Assembly (NCBI GenBank): GCA_003427395.1
Contig: BFEA01000729.1
Coordinates: 578,024-601,659, forward strand
DNA: 23,636 nt
Direction of reading: 5' to 3'
From: Chara braunii
Taxonomy: Eukaryota; Streptophyta; Charophyceae; Charales; Characeae
The notes below the pieces were generated by a model. It worked only from the letters and a program-made list of their open reading frames with translations. It ran no database searches and was not told the origin of the DNA. Position numbers and translations under genes: made by a program. The first letter of the stretch is position 1. Each line of letters begins with the position of its first letter. This document shows, piece after piece, positions 8,280-18,530 of the stretch.

Positions 8280-8639
8280 TGGTGGCCGGATCGCTGCTCA
8301 TTCGATCAATGGGAGTAACGGGAAGTCAACAACGAAGGTGTGCGGAGACAATCGAGGAGGACATGGCGAGAGAGGGAAAAAGGCATATCCCGCTCAATTG
8401 TTGATGAATCTGAATGAAGTAAAAGGCTACATGGGGGGTTTTGAGCAATGAGAGCGCATTAATGAAGTCAAAATCTGGCTTACTGAAACCATTCCGGAGA
8501 TGTGGGATTTATGACCTGCGTACAAGGGTAAATAGGAAAACGAGAGAATAATTATGAATGTATTTTTCCCTGTCTAGAGGTAGGTTCATTCTCTTTCTGC
8601 ACATCTCATGACCCATGGGGCGGAGCCACTTACCTCGTC

Positions 8640-9786
8640 AGGATCGTGTTGCTGGTTTGGTAGTCATACCATCACGCATGTGTCCGGGGCGCCCGTGATC
8701 TTAATGTATCAATCATAGGTGGCCTCAAAATTGTTGGCTTTAGAGTTTATGCTCTCCTAGCCTGTCTTAAGTCTATCTGCTGATTGATTCGTTGGTCCTC
8801 ACTGATCGAAATCGTCATCATTCGGACATATGCCGTCGTGTTTTGGATGCAACAGACATGAAAGCAAGTGCATGTTCAACAAAGGATTGGTTAGGCAGCT
8901 AGCTCTCAACAAGAGATCGAGAGAGGAGGGAGTAAGAAAGTGAGTAGATGAGTGTACAATGAATAGAATCAGAGGGACAAGGAGCTAACAAGAATGACAA
9001 AGGGGGGGGGGGAGAAATCACCTGATGACTGCACGAGGGAGGAATGTTGAAGCAGCGATGTATCTCTTCGTGTTTTAGCGAAGGATTCGTTCTCATTTTG
9101 CATATTTGGAGGGTAAATAAGCGATATTTGCAGTAGCGAACCTGCGTGCTTCGTGATCGGTCAGCTATGCTAGCAGTTGAATCACTGAGGCCGCAGTACC
9201 AGAGCTAAACTTTCATTTTGAGAATTGTTGCTTACTACGGGAGAAATCCGACTGTGGCGAGGCGTAGGCTACTGCCGTTTGTTGAGGAGCACGACCCATT
9301 ATCGTGACTGCCACCATCGAGATCATATTGTTTGGCGATCTCTTAGCCGTTGGTTGATGTGATATGCCTGCGAGTTCTTCCGCTGTCTCTCACCACAACT
9401 GCTCATTGCATCCGCTACCTAACCGATCCCACGAATAGGCATATGCCTGCCTCGATAGACCGAGACAGACTCGATTACGTAGGAGCACTCTGAACTGTGT
9501 AACTGCGAATGGTTCATTAGACTAGTTATCTTGTGATCTTTTCTTCCGCTCAGATAACTGTGGTAATTTAAGGACTAAATACGTAGAGCATGCCCAAGTA
9601 TCCGAGGAAAGTGCAGTTATAGGAGTAGGCAGATATAGGCCTACATTGAGCTGACCATAGCCGACAGGGGGTCACAACCAGACATGGTAAAAGCAGGACG
9701 TCGGGAAGAGTAGAGAAGAAGAGGATGAGCCACGCACATGGTCTAGCGATGGTTTGCATGAGCGACATGTACATGTGCATTGGTTA
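8640..9786. other. unassigned sequence
   Basis: About 1.15 kb of mixed-composition DNA with only short open frames (at most 77 residues). There is a G12 run at 9,002-9,013. No tandem structure, RNA gene or family similarity was recognised. Confidence 0.55.
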
Positions 9787-10727
9787 CTATTGTTGACAAC
9801 CACAAATTGTTGTCGTACAGGAGCAGCAAGTCCTGCTGTGTAGGTGCGTCCTGCAATTGAGTTGACAACAAACTTTGTTGAGTTTGCATTGACCTTGCTG
9901 TGCATTGCCGCGTATCGCTATGTCTGTGGAACCTGCGGTTGATCCTTGTGTTCCACTATTGAGCATTATTGCAGCATAACAGGGCCGCTGCTTGGCTACT
10001 GGGTGACGCAACAGAGGTTACTGTACTTCTGGGTTGTTGACCTGCTGCACTTCTGAGTTGGTATTTCAAACGGGGACAACTGGCGGTCGGTTGCTGTTTC
10101 TTATTCATCACCGCAATCCATGCCACAAACTGTGTTTTTTATCATAGAGAGCGGTATTGGTGTTGAAGATATTCTTGTTACTGATTATATTCCCAAGGTA
10201 CTTTCCCCGCCGTACTTTCAGGTGCCAACGTTGTGCGTTCAGAAGACGTTGTTGCGTACCCTGAGGCTATAACTGCCAGGGGTCGCTGGTCACCGAGTTG
10301 CTGCAGGGGCCATTTATTATTGCTGCAGCCATACCCAACATGTGCAGTTGGAGCTCCGATCTGTGTATTCAGGCAGGACATAGCCTGTGTCCTTTAGGTT
10401 GGTGATGTTGTTTCAAGTTGCGGCTGCTTGGTATTGTTGTTGGGTGCCAAAAGTTCTTACTACTGACCCTCTCAGCGGAGTGCTGTTCATGCGACTTCAA
10501 GTTAGTTGCTCCCGCTACGAAACTGCGGGTTGCTGATCTTCGGGCGTCTTGTATTACTCCGGTTGAAGCGTCATTTGAACCACTGTCACTACAGATGGTT
10601 TGATGCTGCTACAAAAGTTGGGACACTTAGATTATCACGGCACCTGCAGTCGATGTTGCTGCCAACCTTAATGATTGGCCACCATTGTGGGGCCCTCAGG
10701 ATCTGAAGGCACCAAGGTCCTCTCATC
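9787..10727. other. unassigned, GTTG/GCTG-rich on plus strand
   Basis: Words such as GTTGTTG, GCTGCAG and CAACAAC are frequent, so minus-strand frames are rich in Gln, Asn and Thr (for example the 67- and 74-residue frames at 10,178-10,381 and 9,787-10,011). These may be decayed remnants of a triplet-rich coding region or low-complexity DNA. Stops interrupt every frame and no domain is visible, so no gene is called. Confidence 0.3.
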
Positions 10728-10919
10728 TAAGTTTCCCTTCCCGTTGTAGGGTCAAACCCCGGTAGACTTTCGAGCTTTGGTCGACCCCACTGCGGGTCCC
10801 AGTTGGCTCGGCCCGCCCACGCTCATGCTCAGGGCGAGGGCCGTTCGTCCCAGGGTCACCCCCACCTAGTGCTTTGAGATGGATGGGGGTGGGTCATCGA
10901 GCGAGAGAGCTTTGACATT

Positions 10920-10991
10920 GGGGATGTAGCTCAACCCTCGCGCCGGATGGTAGTCTCGCTGGTCATTCCGCAAACGCTGATTTTTTTTTTT
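10920..10991 (+). ncRNA. tRNA-Ala-like 5' half ending in poly-T
   Basis: GGGGATGTAGCTCA at 10,920-10,933 matches the acceptor stem and box A region typical of eukaryotic tRNA-Ala. After about 12 unrelated bases, GATGGTAG followed by CTCGCT and GTCAT continues the same tRNA-like order (D loop into anticodon stem). The sequence then runs into T11 at 10,981, a Pol III-type terminator. No box B or 3' half is present, so it is not a working tRNA. It may be a tRNA fragment, the head of a decayed SINE, or coincidence. Confidence 0.35.
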
Positions 10992-11876
10992 CTTTCTTGG
11001 TTATGTTCTCAAGCAAATGCTTCTTCCCATACACAGGCAGTCCATGGGTTCTTTAAGAGCTTCTTTTCTTTTGTGCGCAGGCTAAGCGTCATCCTTAGGC
11101 CATCCTTAAACTCAACGATCCTATGACGTCATCGGGGTGTGACAATGTTGTCTTCCCTTCGCCGCTACGCACTCCTCGTGTCATATATATTCCATCCATC
11201 GTTATGGGAGCAAGCCCCTTAATCTTTTCGGGGCCTTCATATGCATGCACAGGCTACCTCACATTCCAATCAGCAAAAGTCTCACTCCTTTCTTTCATTC
11301 ACCCTCTAAATCTCATGCACAAAGGTCTCTTTCATGGGTCGATTTTACACTAAGGGTCCTGTAGTCCCTTTGCCCCCTCTTCCCTTTTTCTTTGCCGCCC
11401 GGTTTCTCCCGGTCCGGTCCCGCTTAAGGCATCCCAAGGCTTTACTCACCTGCGCAATCCCACACAAAGGCAAAGACCGATACAATCCGCCATTGGGGTC
11501 AACACATAGCCCTTCCCGCATGCCTAACTTTCTTTTTCTTTGGCTTCTTCTTTATTTTTCTTCCTTTGTTCAATCAGTCCATCCTCTTCTCATAGTCATG
11601 CAGTCGGGGAAATGGTTGAGTCAAACTGACCTTGCTTTAAATATCAGCTGGGTCTAGTAATTTTTCTCGGACTTGACTCCTCTCAATTACTCACGTGTCT
11701 TTTCCTTTTCCTTCTCGGCGGCACAAGGAACCGACAACCCTTCCCTTGCCCACTTTCTCCGCAAAGTGAGGACAAATTATTTTCACCGTTCGTTCCCTGA
11801 CAATGTAACAAGTGAGTGGTGAAGGGTTAGTTATATGCCAAGTGGTGGAAGGGAAGAAGGTTGAGGGGGCCGAAGC
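10992..11876. other. unassigned sequence
   Basis: About 885 bp, pyrimidine-rich in part, with a palindromic CRE-like TGACGTCA at 11,124-11,131. The longest frame (plus, 107 residues, 11,334-11,657) has no recognisable domain. On the minus strand a GCAG/GTGAGT donor-like site lies near 11,450. I do not call a gene. Confidence 0.5.
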
Positions 11877-11878
<2 letters not shown>

Positions 11879-11933
<55 letters not shown>

Positions 11934-11951
11934 NNNNNNNNNNNNNNNNNN

Positions 11952-12015
<64 letters not shown>
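11879..12015. repeat. (GA)n microsatellite with 18-N gap
   Basis: Uninterrupted GA dinucleotides on both sides of N at 11,934-11,951. The true length is unknown because the gap lies inside the repeat. The Arg/Glu and Leu/Ser alternating frames are artefacts. Confidence 0.97.
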
Positions 12016-12019
<4 letters not shown>

Positions 12020-12074
12020 ACTCCCTAATCCTAATCAAGCCTTACCCTTACTTGACCTACTGTCCCCTGTTCAA

Positions 12075-14268
12075 GATCTGAACCGATTCATCATTGAGTG
12101 AGAGAAGACTGAACTGCACAATTTAGGTTAGAGCATGCACATGTGTGAAGTTAGGGAAGCAACTAGGAAGAACCAACACATCACCAAGTGAAGAAAAGAC
12201 TGAGCTGCAACAAAGGACCTACAACACACAAATACATAAATCACGGAACAACTATGAAGGAACCGCCACATCACCAGGCGAAGAGAATACTGAAATGCAG
12301 CAACGAACCTAACACACACATACATGAGTCACAAAACATCTTGGAAACAACTGCCACATCACTAAGTGGAGAAGAGACTGAACTGCAACAAAGAACCCAC
12401 AACACACATACACACACGAATCACAGAACAATTAGGAGACAATCGCCACATCACTAAGTGAAGGAAAGACTGAACTACAGCAAAAGACCTACAACACATA
12501 CATACATAAATCACGGAACAGCTAGGAAGCAACCGTCATATTACTAAATGAAGGAAAGAATGAACAACAACAAAAGAACCCACAACACACACACTCACAA
12601 GTCACGGAACAGCTAAGAAGCAGCCGTCACATTACTAAGTGAAGGAAAGACCGAACTGCAGCAAAAGATCCACAGCATGCACACACATGAGTCACGGAAC
12701 ATTTAGGAGACAACCGCCACATCACTAAGTGAAGGAAAGACTGAATTGCAGCAAAAGACCTACAACACACACATACCTCACTCACGGAACAACTGGAGAA
12801 GAACCGGTACATCACAAAGTGGAAAAAGACTGAACTTGCACTAATGAGACTGCAACACATACATGTATGAGCTATGAAGCAACTAGAGAAGAACTGACAC
12901 ATCACAAAGTAAGGAAAAGACTGAACTTGCACAAATGAGACTACCACTCACACACACATGAGCTATGGAGCAACTAGAGAAGAACCGACACATCACAAAG
13001 TAGGGAAAAGACTGAACTTGTACTATGAGACTACTACATACACACACATGAGGTATGGAGCAACTAGAGAAGAACCAGCACATCACAAAGTAGGGAAAAG
13101 ACTGCACTTGCACTATGAGACTACTACACACACACACATGAGTTATGGAGCAACTAGAGAAGAACCAACACATCACAAAGTAGGGAAAAAACTGCACTTG
13201 CACTATGAGACTACTAAACACACACACATGAGTTATGAAGCAACTAGAAAAGAACCGGCACATCACAAAGTAGGGAAAAGACTGAACTTGCACAAATGAG
13301 ACTACCACTCACACACACATGAGCTATGGAGCAACTACAGAAGAACCGGCACATCACAAGGTAGGGAAAAAACTGAACTTGCACAAATGAGACTACCACT
13401 CACACACACATGAGTTATGGAGCAACTGGAGAAGGACCGACACATCACAAGGCAGGGAAAAGACTGAACTTTGCACAAATGAGACTACCACTCACACACA
13501 CATGAGCTATAGAGCAACTAAAGAAGAACCGACAAATCACGAAGCAGGAAAAAGACTGAACTTGCACCATGAGACTACTACACACACACACACACACATG
13601 AGCTATGGAGCAACTAGAGAAGAACCGACACATCACAAAGTAGGGAAAAGACTCAACTTGCACAAATGGGACTACCACTCATACACACATGAGCTATGGA
13701 GGAACTAGAGAAGAACCGACACATCACAAAGTAGGGAAAAACATGAACTTGCACTATAAGACTACTACTACACACACACGAGCTGTGGAGCAACTAGAGA
13801 AGAACCGGCACATCAAAAAGTAGGGAAAGATTGATTTGCACTATGAAACTACTAAAAACTTTCACACATGAGCTATGGAGCGACTAGAGAAGAACTGGCA
13901 CATCACAGGGTAGGGAAAGGATTGAACTTGCACTATGAGACAACTAAAAATTTTCACACATGAGTTATGGAGCGACTAGAGAAGAACTGACACATCACAA
14001 GGTAGGGAAATGACTGAACTTGCACAAATGAGACTACGATTCACACACTCATGAGCTATGGGGCAACTAGAGAAGAACCGGCACATCACAAGGTAGGGAA
14101 AGGACTGAACTTCCGCAAATGAGACTACCACTCATACACACATGAGCTACAGGGCAACTAGAGAAGAACCGGCACATGACAAGGTAGGGAAAGGGCTGAA
14201 CTTGCACAAATGAGACTATCACTCACACACACATGAGCTATGGAGCAACTAGAGAAGAACCGGCACAC
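12075..14268. repeat. satellite array, about 25 units of 90 bp
   Basis: The unit carries GAGCTATGGAGCAACTAGAG, then CACATCACAAAGTAGGG, AAAGACTGAACTTGCA, ATGAGACTAC and a CACACACA stretch. Landmark spacing is 88-96 bp, most often 90. Two subfamilies are visible: 12,075-12,790 (CACTAAGTGAAGGAAAGACTG, CAGCAAAAGACC) and 12,790-14,268 (CACAAAGTAGGGAAAAGACTG, TTGCACAAATGAGAC). Copies are most uniform around 12,960-13,300. Because 90 is divisible by three, frames of 60-140 residues stay open on both strands as 30-residue repeats; these are not supported as genes. The last unit stops abruptly at about 14,268 (CGGCACACCATGG). Confidence 0.95.
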
Positions 14269-14335
14269 CATGGAGACACTACCAATGGAGGAGCTACTTT
14301 CTACTTCCCTTGAAGGAGGATTAGAAGATGATGAG

Positions 14336-14755
<420 letters not shown>

Positions 14756-15600
14756 TTTCTCCTCCTTGTTCCCACTCACCTCTCCTTTCTTCTCTTGGCG
14801 TTGAAGGTCAATCTTGATGAAACTTCCTCCTCCTTACTTAGCTATGACTCTCTTTTTCCTCAAACTTTCTTCTCCTTCCTCTCTCAATCTCCCCAAGCTA
14901 TGGCAAACTCCCTTCACTAAGGCTATGGAGTCCTCCCCTCTCTTTGCACACTTGTCTTCTAGCTATGGCTCCCTTCTTCCTTAAACCCTCCTCCTCCTCC
15001 TCGGAATGTTCCCTCCTTTGGCTATGGTCGGCCTCCTACCTTTAGGGCAATGAAGTTCTTTCCTCTAGGAGGCTAAGGGGACTCAATGAACCTCTCAACT
15101 ACCTTTAGAGCCAAGGAGGCATGTCGGAGCCCCTCCTTAGGCCGGTGCCCCTCTCACCAGCCTCTTGAGTTTTTATTCCTAGCCTCCACCCTACCTACAC
15201 TCTCTAAAGTAGTACTACAACACCCCTTTTGCAATCCGGTTTGGCCTAGGGGTTTACCGGCGACACTTTGGCCATGTCTAATCGTCTCAATCAGATGTGA
15301 GTGGGGCGGTCAACCTTCCTTCCTTACGTAGGCGGCCCACCACACCTTGGGCAGCCCACGGGCCCCTCTTATGTGTCCTAAATGTTCCGAGGTACTCCCA
15401 AGACCTCTCCTTGCTCCCTCGACCTTAAAGGCACGTCCACTAGCCTTTTGGGCAGCACTTGGACGTAGGGAGCAAGTATGACTTGAGCTGCAGCCTCCCT
15501 CTCTTATATAGGTTGTCTTCCCTTTCAAGAGCAACCTTTGGGACTCCCACAAAAGGTTATGGGAGCTCCAAAGTGCTTCTCAAGGCTCTAAGCACAACAT
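14756..15600. other. pyrimidine-rich DNA with repeated GCTATGG words
   Basis: C/T-rich sequence in which AGCTATGG or GGCTATGG recurs irregularly (near 14,840, 14,898, 14,923, 14,963, 15,022), usually followed by CTCCC. The satellite to the left also contains GAGCTATGGAG, which may be a coincidence. The rest (15,080-15,600) is mixed GC-richer sequence with 80-residue frames on both strands and no recognisable domain. Confidence 0.4.
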
Positions 15601-15700
15601 ACCTCAAGAGTGTTTACTTTTGAGTTGTGATCTCGTCCTTTGATCAATTCCTAGGGTTAGATCTTGTCCGAGATAAAGGTTAGAGGCCTTGATGCAAGTT

Positions 15701-15717
15701 AGAGCCCTTAGGGCTCT
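15701..15717. repeat. perfect hairpin AGAGCCC-TTA-GGGCTCT
   Basis: Seven-base perfect arms around TTA. It is the first of a series of palindromes running to about 18,090. Confidence 0.7.
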
Positions 15718-15766
15718 GACTCCTCATATTTTAAGTGTATCTATCTCAAATTTTGGTTGGATGCAC

Positions 15767-15793
15767 TTTTTTTTTTTTTTTTTTTTTTTTTTT
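15767..15793. repeat. poly-T run (27)
   Basis: Homopolymer followed by T-rich sequence to about 15,830. No retroposon body was recognised. Confidence 0.9.
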
Positions 15794-16207
15794 CCTTGTT
15801 TTTATTTTAATTTTTGGTATTATTTCATAATTGTCCGTTGTGAGTGACACCTCAATGCTCATTTTTCTTTTTCTCTCTTTACTTTATCCGGGATATTTGA
15901 GAGATAATGTCCTTAGAGCCATATCTCTAGCTCCAGATTTTCCTCCATGAAATTTGGAATATCCAACCTAGGACTTGTCAGTCCCTATATTGTCAGTCCC
16001 AACTGGTCATCCACCTCATTCCTCCCTTTTATCCCCTTTTGTCTCACTCTCCCTCCATTTTCTCTGATTTTTCTTTTCTTTTTTTTTATTTCCGATTCGG
16101 CAAGTGTCAAGTGGTTGTTGAGTCATTTTATAGGTCATGGATCTTCATTTGTGGTCAGATTCAGATCCAGCAGTTGGCCGTTATATCTCAGATCACAATG
16201 ATGAAGC

Positions 16208-16223
16208 CCCCATGCTCATGGGG
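16208..16223. repeat. perfect hairpin CCCCATG-CT-CATGGGG
   Basis: Seven-base arms with a two-base loop. GCCCC-TT-GGGGC at 16,304-16,315 and TTCCC-TT-GGGAA at 16,523-16,534 are of the same short-loop style. Confidence 0.65.
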
Positions 16224-16325
16224 ACTCCATTTTGCCTCCGGTAGTCTTAATTTTGAGCCCCCTTAGCTCCGATTTTCTTTTGACATACTTTTTTCTGTGG
16301 TGAGCCCCTTGGGGCACTATTTTCT

Positions 16326-16366
16326 GATGCCTAGCTAGTCCGAGATATCTCGGACTGCTAGGCATC
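16326..16366. repeat. 41-bp near-perfect palindrome
   Basis: Outer arms GATGCCTAG/CTAGGCATC enclose the 20-bp perfect palindrome AGTCCGAGATATCTCGGACT, with only CT versus G unpaired between them. Degenerate versions lie at 16,873-16,896 (GCAGTCCG/CGGACTGC), 17,894-17,917 (GTAGTCC/GGACTGC) and 18,051-18,091 (AATCCG/CGGGTT with outer GGAGGC/GCCTCC). Confidence 0.85.
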
Positions 16367-16422
16367 CCTCCCACCATTAATATTTTACTTTCTTTTCTCT
16401 CATGACTCTCCCGTTTGATCTC

Positions 16423-16440
16423 ACTAGTGCTTGCACTAGT
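16423..16440. repeat. perfect hairpin ACTAGTGC-TT-GCACTAGT
   Basis: Eight-base perfect arms. The homologous position in the other copy (near 18,145, CACTAGTGTTTGC) has lost the right arm. Confidence 0.7.
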
Positions 16441-16872
16441 AGTGCTAATATTTTTCACCGTCTTGGGTTTGATCTTGACGGTGCTGTTTGCGTGCGCGAC
16501 CATTTATCGTATTGGCTCATGGTTCCCTTGGGAAATCTCAAGTCTCCGCCACTCTCCCCGTACTAGTTCCATTTTTTTGTCCCGTCGGTAGTCCCGCCGG
16601 CGCATGTTCCATTTTTCGACTATTTTTATTTGGGTCCACCTAGTCATCGGCATCATTCCCGTTGACATCCCATTTTTGTTTGGGGTTCCCTCGTACCCGG
16701 CAGTCCCAATCCCTTCTTCTCATGCCCTCAAGTGCCGTGAATATTCCCGGCCGCGAGATCCACCATCTTGTGGTCATGATTTACAGTCTTCATTTTGTCA
16801 AGCCCAAAACGTTATTTTCTAGTGTTTTTGGTTTGTCAAGACCCCTTTTTCCTTTGGCCTAGGCACTCTTAT

Positions 16873-16896
16873 GCAGTCCGTTATTTCTCGGACTGC
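16873..16896. repeat. hairpin of the GTCCG..CGGAC family
   Basis: GCAGTCCG and CGGACTGC are perfect 8-base arms around TTATTTCT. It is related to the core of the palindrome at 16,326-16,366. Confidence 0.7.
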
Positions 16897-16972
16897 TATG
16901 GTGGTCTTTTCCCCTAGCCTTATAGCCCCACAACTTGCCCTAAACTTAAACAAAATAAAATGACCAACTTCC

Positions 16973-17010
16973 AAGTGCATCCGGGCTCAATGTTGGCTCC
17001 GGATGCACTT
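16973..17010. repeat. hairpin with 12-bp perfect arms
   Basis: AAGTGCATCCGG (16,973-16,984) pairs exactly with CCGGATGCACTT (16,999-17,010) across a 14-nt loop. Confidence 0.8.
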
Positions 17011-17076
17011 AAAACATGTGTCCCCCCCCCTCCCCATGCAATTCATTGTATCTTGGTTGCATAAGGCCTTGGTTTT

Positions 17077-17113
17077 TCTTGATTTTCTCTGCAAAATCAA
17101 GAGAAAATCAAGA
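17077..17113. repeat. hairpin with 14-bp perfect arms
   Basis: TCTTGATTTTCTCT (17,077-17,090) pairs exactly with AGAGAAAATCAAGA (17,100-17,113) around GCAAAATCA. It is the longest perfect stem apart from the 41-bp palindrome. Confidence 0.85.
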
Positions 17114-17189
17114 TACTTTGTAACCTACATATGCCAGATTGAATCTGGGCACGGATGTATCACCTCAAGTGGCCGTTTTTTGTCGTTAG

Positions 17190-17194
<5 letters not shown>

Positions 17195-17236
<42 letters not shown>
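17195..17236. repeat. poly-T run (42)
   Basis: Homopolymer immediately before the first unit of the triplicated repeat. Further runs at 17,491-17,510 and 17,782-17,813 occupy corresponding places in the next units. Confidence 0.9.
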
Positions 17237-17777
17237 CCTCCATTTCTGAACAGTAGGGACCTGCTAGTCCTTACTTATGCCAGTCCCTACTGATGGCCAA
17301 CTCACTCACTCCCTCTCACTCCTCTTGTCTTATTCTCCCACCTTTTCTTTTCTTTTTCTTTCTTTTTATAGCATGTCAAGTGTCAACTAATCGTTAAAGC
17401 CCTTTTCTCTTTTCTTTTCTCTTCTTTTTTATTTTCTTTTATTTTTCTCTTTTTTTCTAACATGCCAAGTGTCAACTAGTCGTTAAGGCCTTTTTTTTTT
17501 TTTTTTTTTTCCCTCCATTTCTGAATAGTAGGAACCTGTCAGTCCTTACTTGAACCAGTCTCTATGGACGGCCAACTCACTCACTCTCTCTCATCCTCCT
17601 TTTTCTCTTTTTTTTTTCCTCTCTTTTTCTAATATGCTAAGTGTCAACTAGCCTTTAAGGTCCCTTTCTCTTTTCTTTTCTTTTCCCCCAATTTCTGAAC
17701 AGTAGGGTCCTGTTAGTCCCTACTTGTGTCAGTCCCTACTGACGACCGACTCACTCATTCCCTCTCATCCTTTTTTT

Positions 17778-17818
<41 letters not shown>

Positions 17819-17860
17819 GTCAACTATCAACTAGCCGTTAAGGCCTTTTTCTAGGCCCTC
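17237..17860. repeat. three tandem units of a pyrimidine-rich repeat
   Basis: Each unit has CCATTTCTGAA-C/T-AGTAGG, AGTCC..CTACT, GGCCAACTCACTCACTC (or a variant), a long T/C tract, then AAGTGTCAACTAG and CGTTAAGGCC. Units start near 17,240, 17,512 and 17,690; the last part (AAGTGTCAACTAGTCGTTAA) also occurs alone at 17,467-17,487. The first unit forms a hairpin, CAGTAGGGAC (17,251-17,260) with GTCCCTACTG (17,283-17,292). Length differences between units lie mostly in the T-rich part. Confidence 0.75.
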
Positions 17861-17879
17861 CCTTCTTGTTTTGACCCTT

Positions 17880-18530
17880 CCTATGCCTAAGGTGTAGTCC
17901 GTTATATCTTGGACTGCATCTGTTGCTTTCTCATGCCTATGGGAGCCTCATTTTGCTTCAATGTCTCTCACACAGTGACCCCCTACAGTCCGATTTTCTC
18001 CCGGGAGCCTATTTTGTACATGGAGTCTCTTTTCACTTCATTTTCTTGAGGGAGGCTAATCCGGGATTTTTCGGGTTGCTCCCATGCCTCCCTCTTCATG
18101 TTTCTTTACTTTTTCTTTTACTTTTGGTTTTTTCGTTTGCTCCCACTAGTGTTTGCTTTAATTGTTTTTCCCTCATACCGCTCCGCAGTTCTTCTTGGGA
18201 CCTTCTCATGTCCCCACCACTTGTCCCGTGCTAGTCCTCGGCACTTGTCCCGCTGGTGGTCCCGCCGGTACTTGTCCCACTGGTGGTCCCGTCGGTACTT
18301 GTCCCACAGGTGGCCCCGCCGATACTTGTCCCGCTGATACTTGTCTCGCCGGTACCATTATTTTTACTTAGCCCCACGTGGTCCTTGACACCTTCCTTCA
18401 CGGTGTCCCGGGTTCTTTTGGTGTCTACCGCCCTATGGTGGCCCCCTTTCCTTGTCTTTTCTCGTGCCCTGCGTGCACCGGTCTCTCCGGCCGCAGGGCC
18501 TCCAGTCTTTGGTTCCCGTTAGTTGCCGTA
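17880..18530. repeat. diverged direct repeat, copy Y
   Basis: Counterpart of 16,200-16,800, with the same order of landmarks. It contains the degenerate palindromes at 17,894 and 18,051 and the minisatellite at 18,219-18,355, where copy X has only one short GTCCCGTCGG..GTCCCGCCGG stretch near 16,580. Confidence 0.55.
18219..18355. repeat. 27-bp minisatellite, about five units
   Basis: ACTTGTCCC followed by GCTGGTGGTCCCGCCGGT recurs with starts at 18,219, 18,243, 18,270, 18,297, 18,324 and a 15-bp partial at 18,339. As 27 is divisible by three, frames on both strands show nine-residue repeats (GTCPTGGPV on plus). I do not regard these as genes, because the flanking sequence in the same frames is not conserved in copy X. 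Confidence 0.85.

Larger units (their letters stand above)
15950..16800. repeat. diverged direct repeat, copy X
   Basis: Shares an ordered series of words with 17,237-18,530: CAGTCCCTA..CAGTCCC and AAGTGTCAA; CATGGGGACTCCATTTTGC versus ATGGGAGCCTCATTTTGC; CTCCGATTTTCTT versus GTCCGATTTTCTC; GCATCCCTCCC versus GCCTCCCTC; CACTAGTGCTTGC versus CACTAGTGTTTGC; GTCCCGCCGG; CTCATGCCCT..CCGGCCGC versus CTCGTGCCCT..CCGGCCGC. This indicates an old tandem duplication of roughly 0.85 kb, enlarged in copy Y. No coding frame is common to both. Confidence 0.55.

Noticed and set aside
11124-11131. TGACGTCA as a CRE/bZIP promoter site
   Set aside because: An 8-base palindrome is expected by chance at this scale, and there is no gene downstream to regulate.
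12883-13308. 141-residue minus frame and 113-residue plus frame in the 90-bp satellite
   Set aside because: A period divisible by three keeps frames open. Neighbouring units with 91-96 bp break them, and no family resemblance is visible.
18098-18371. Nine-residue repeat protein (GTCPTGGPV) from the 27-bp minisatellite
   Set aside because: Repeats of this length keep frames open on both strands, and the flanking frame is not conserved in the duplicate near 16,580.
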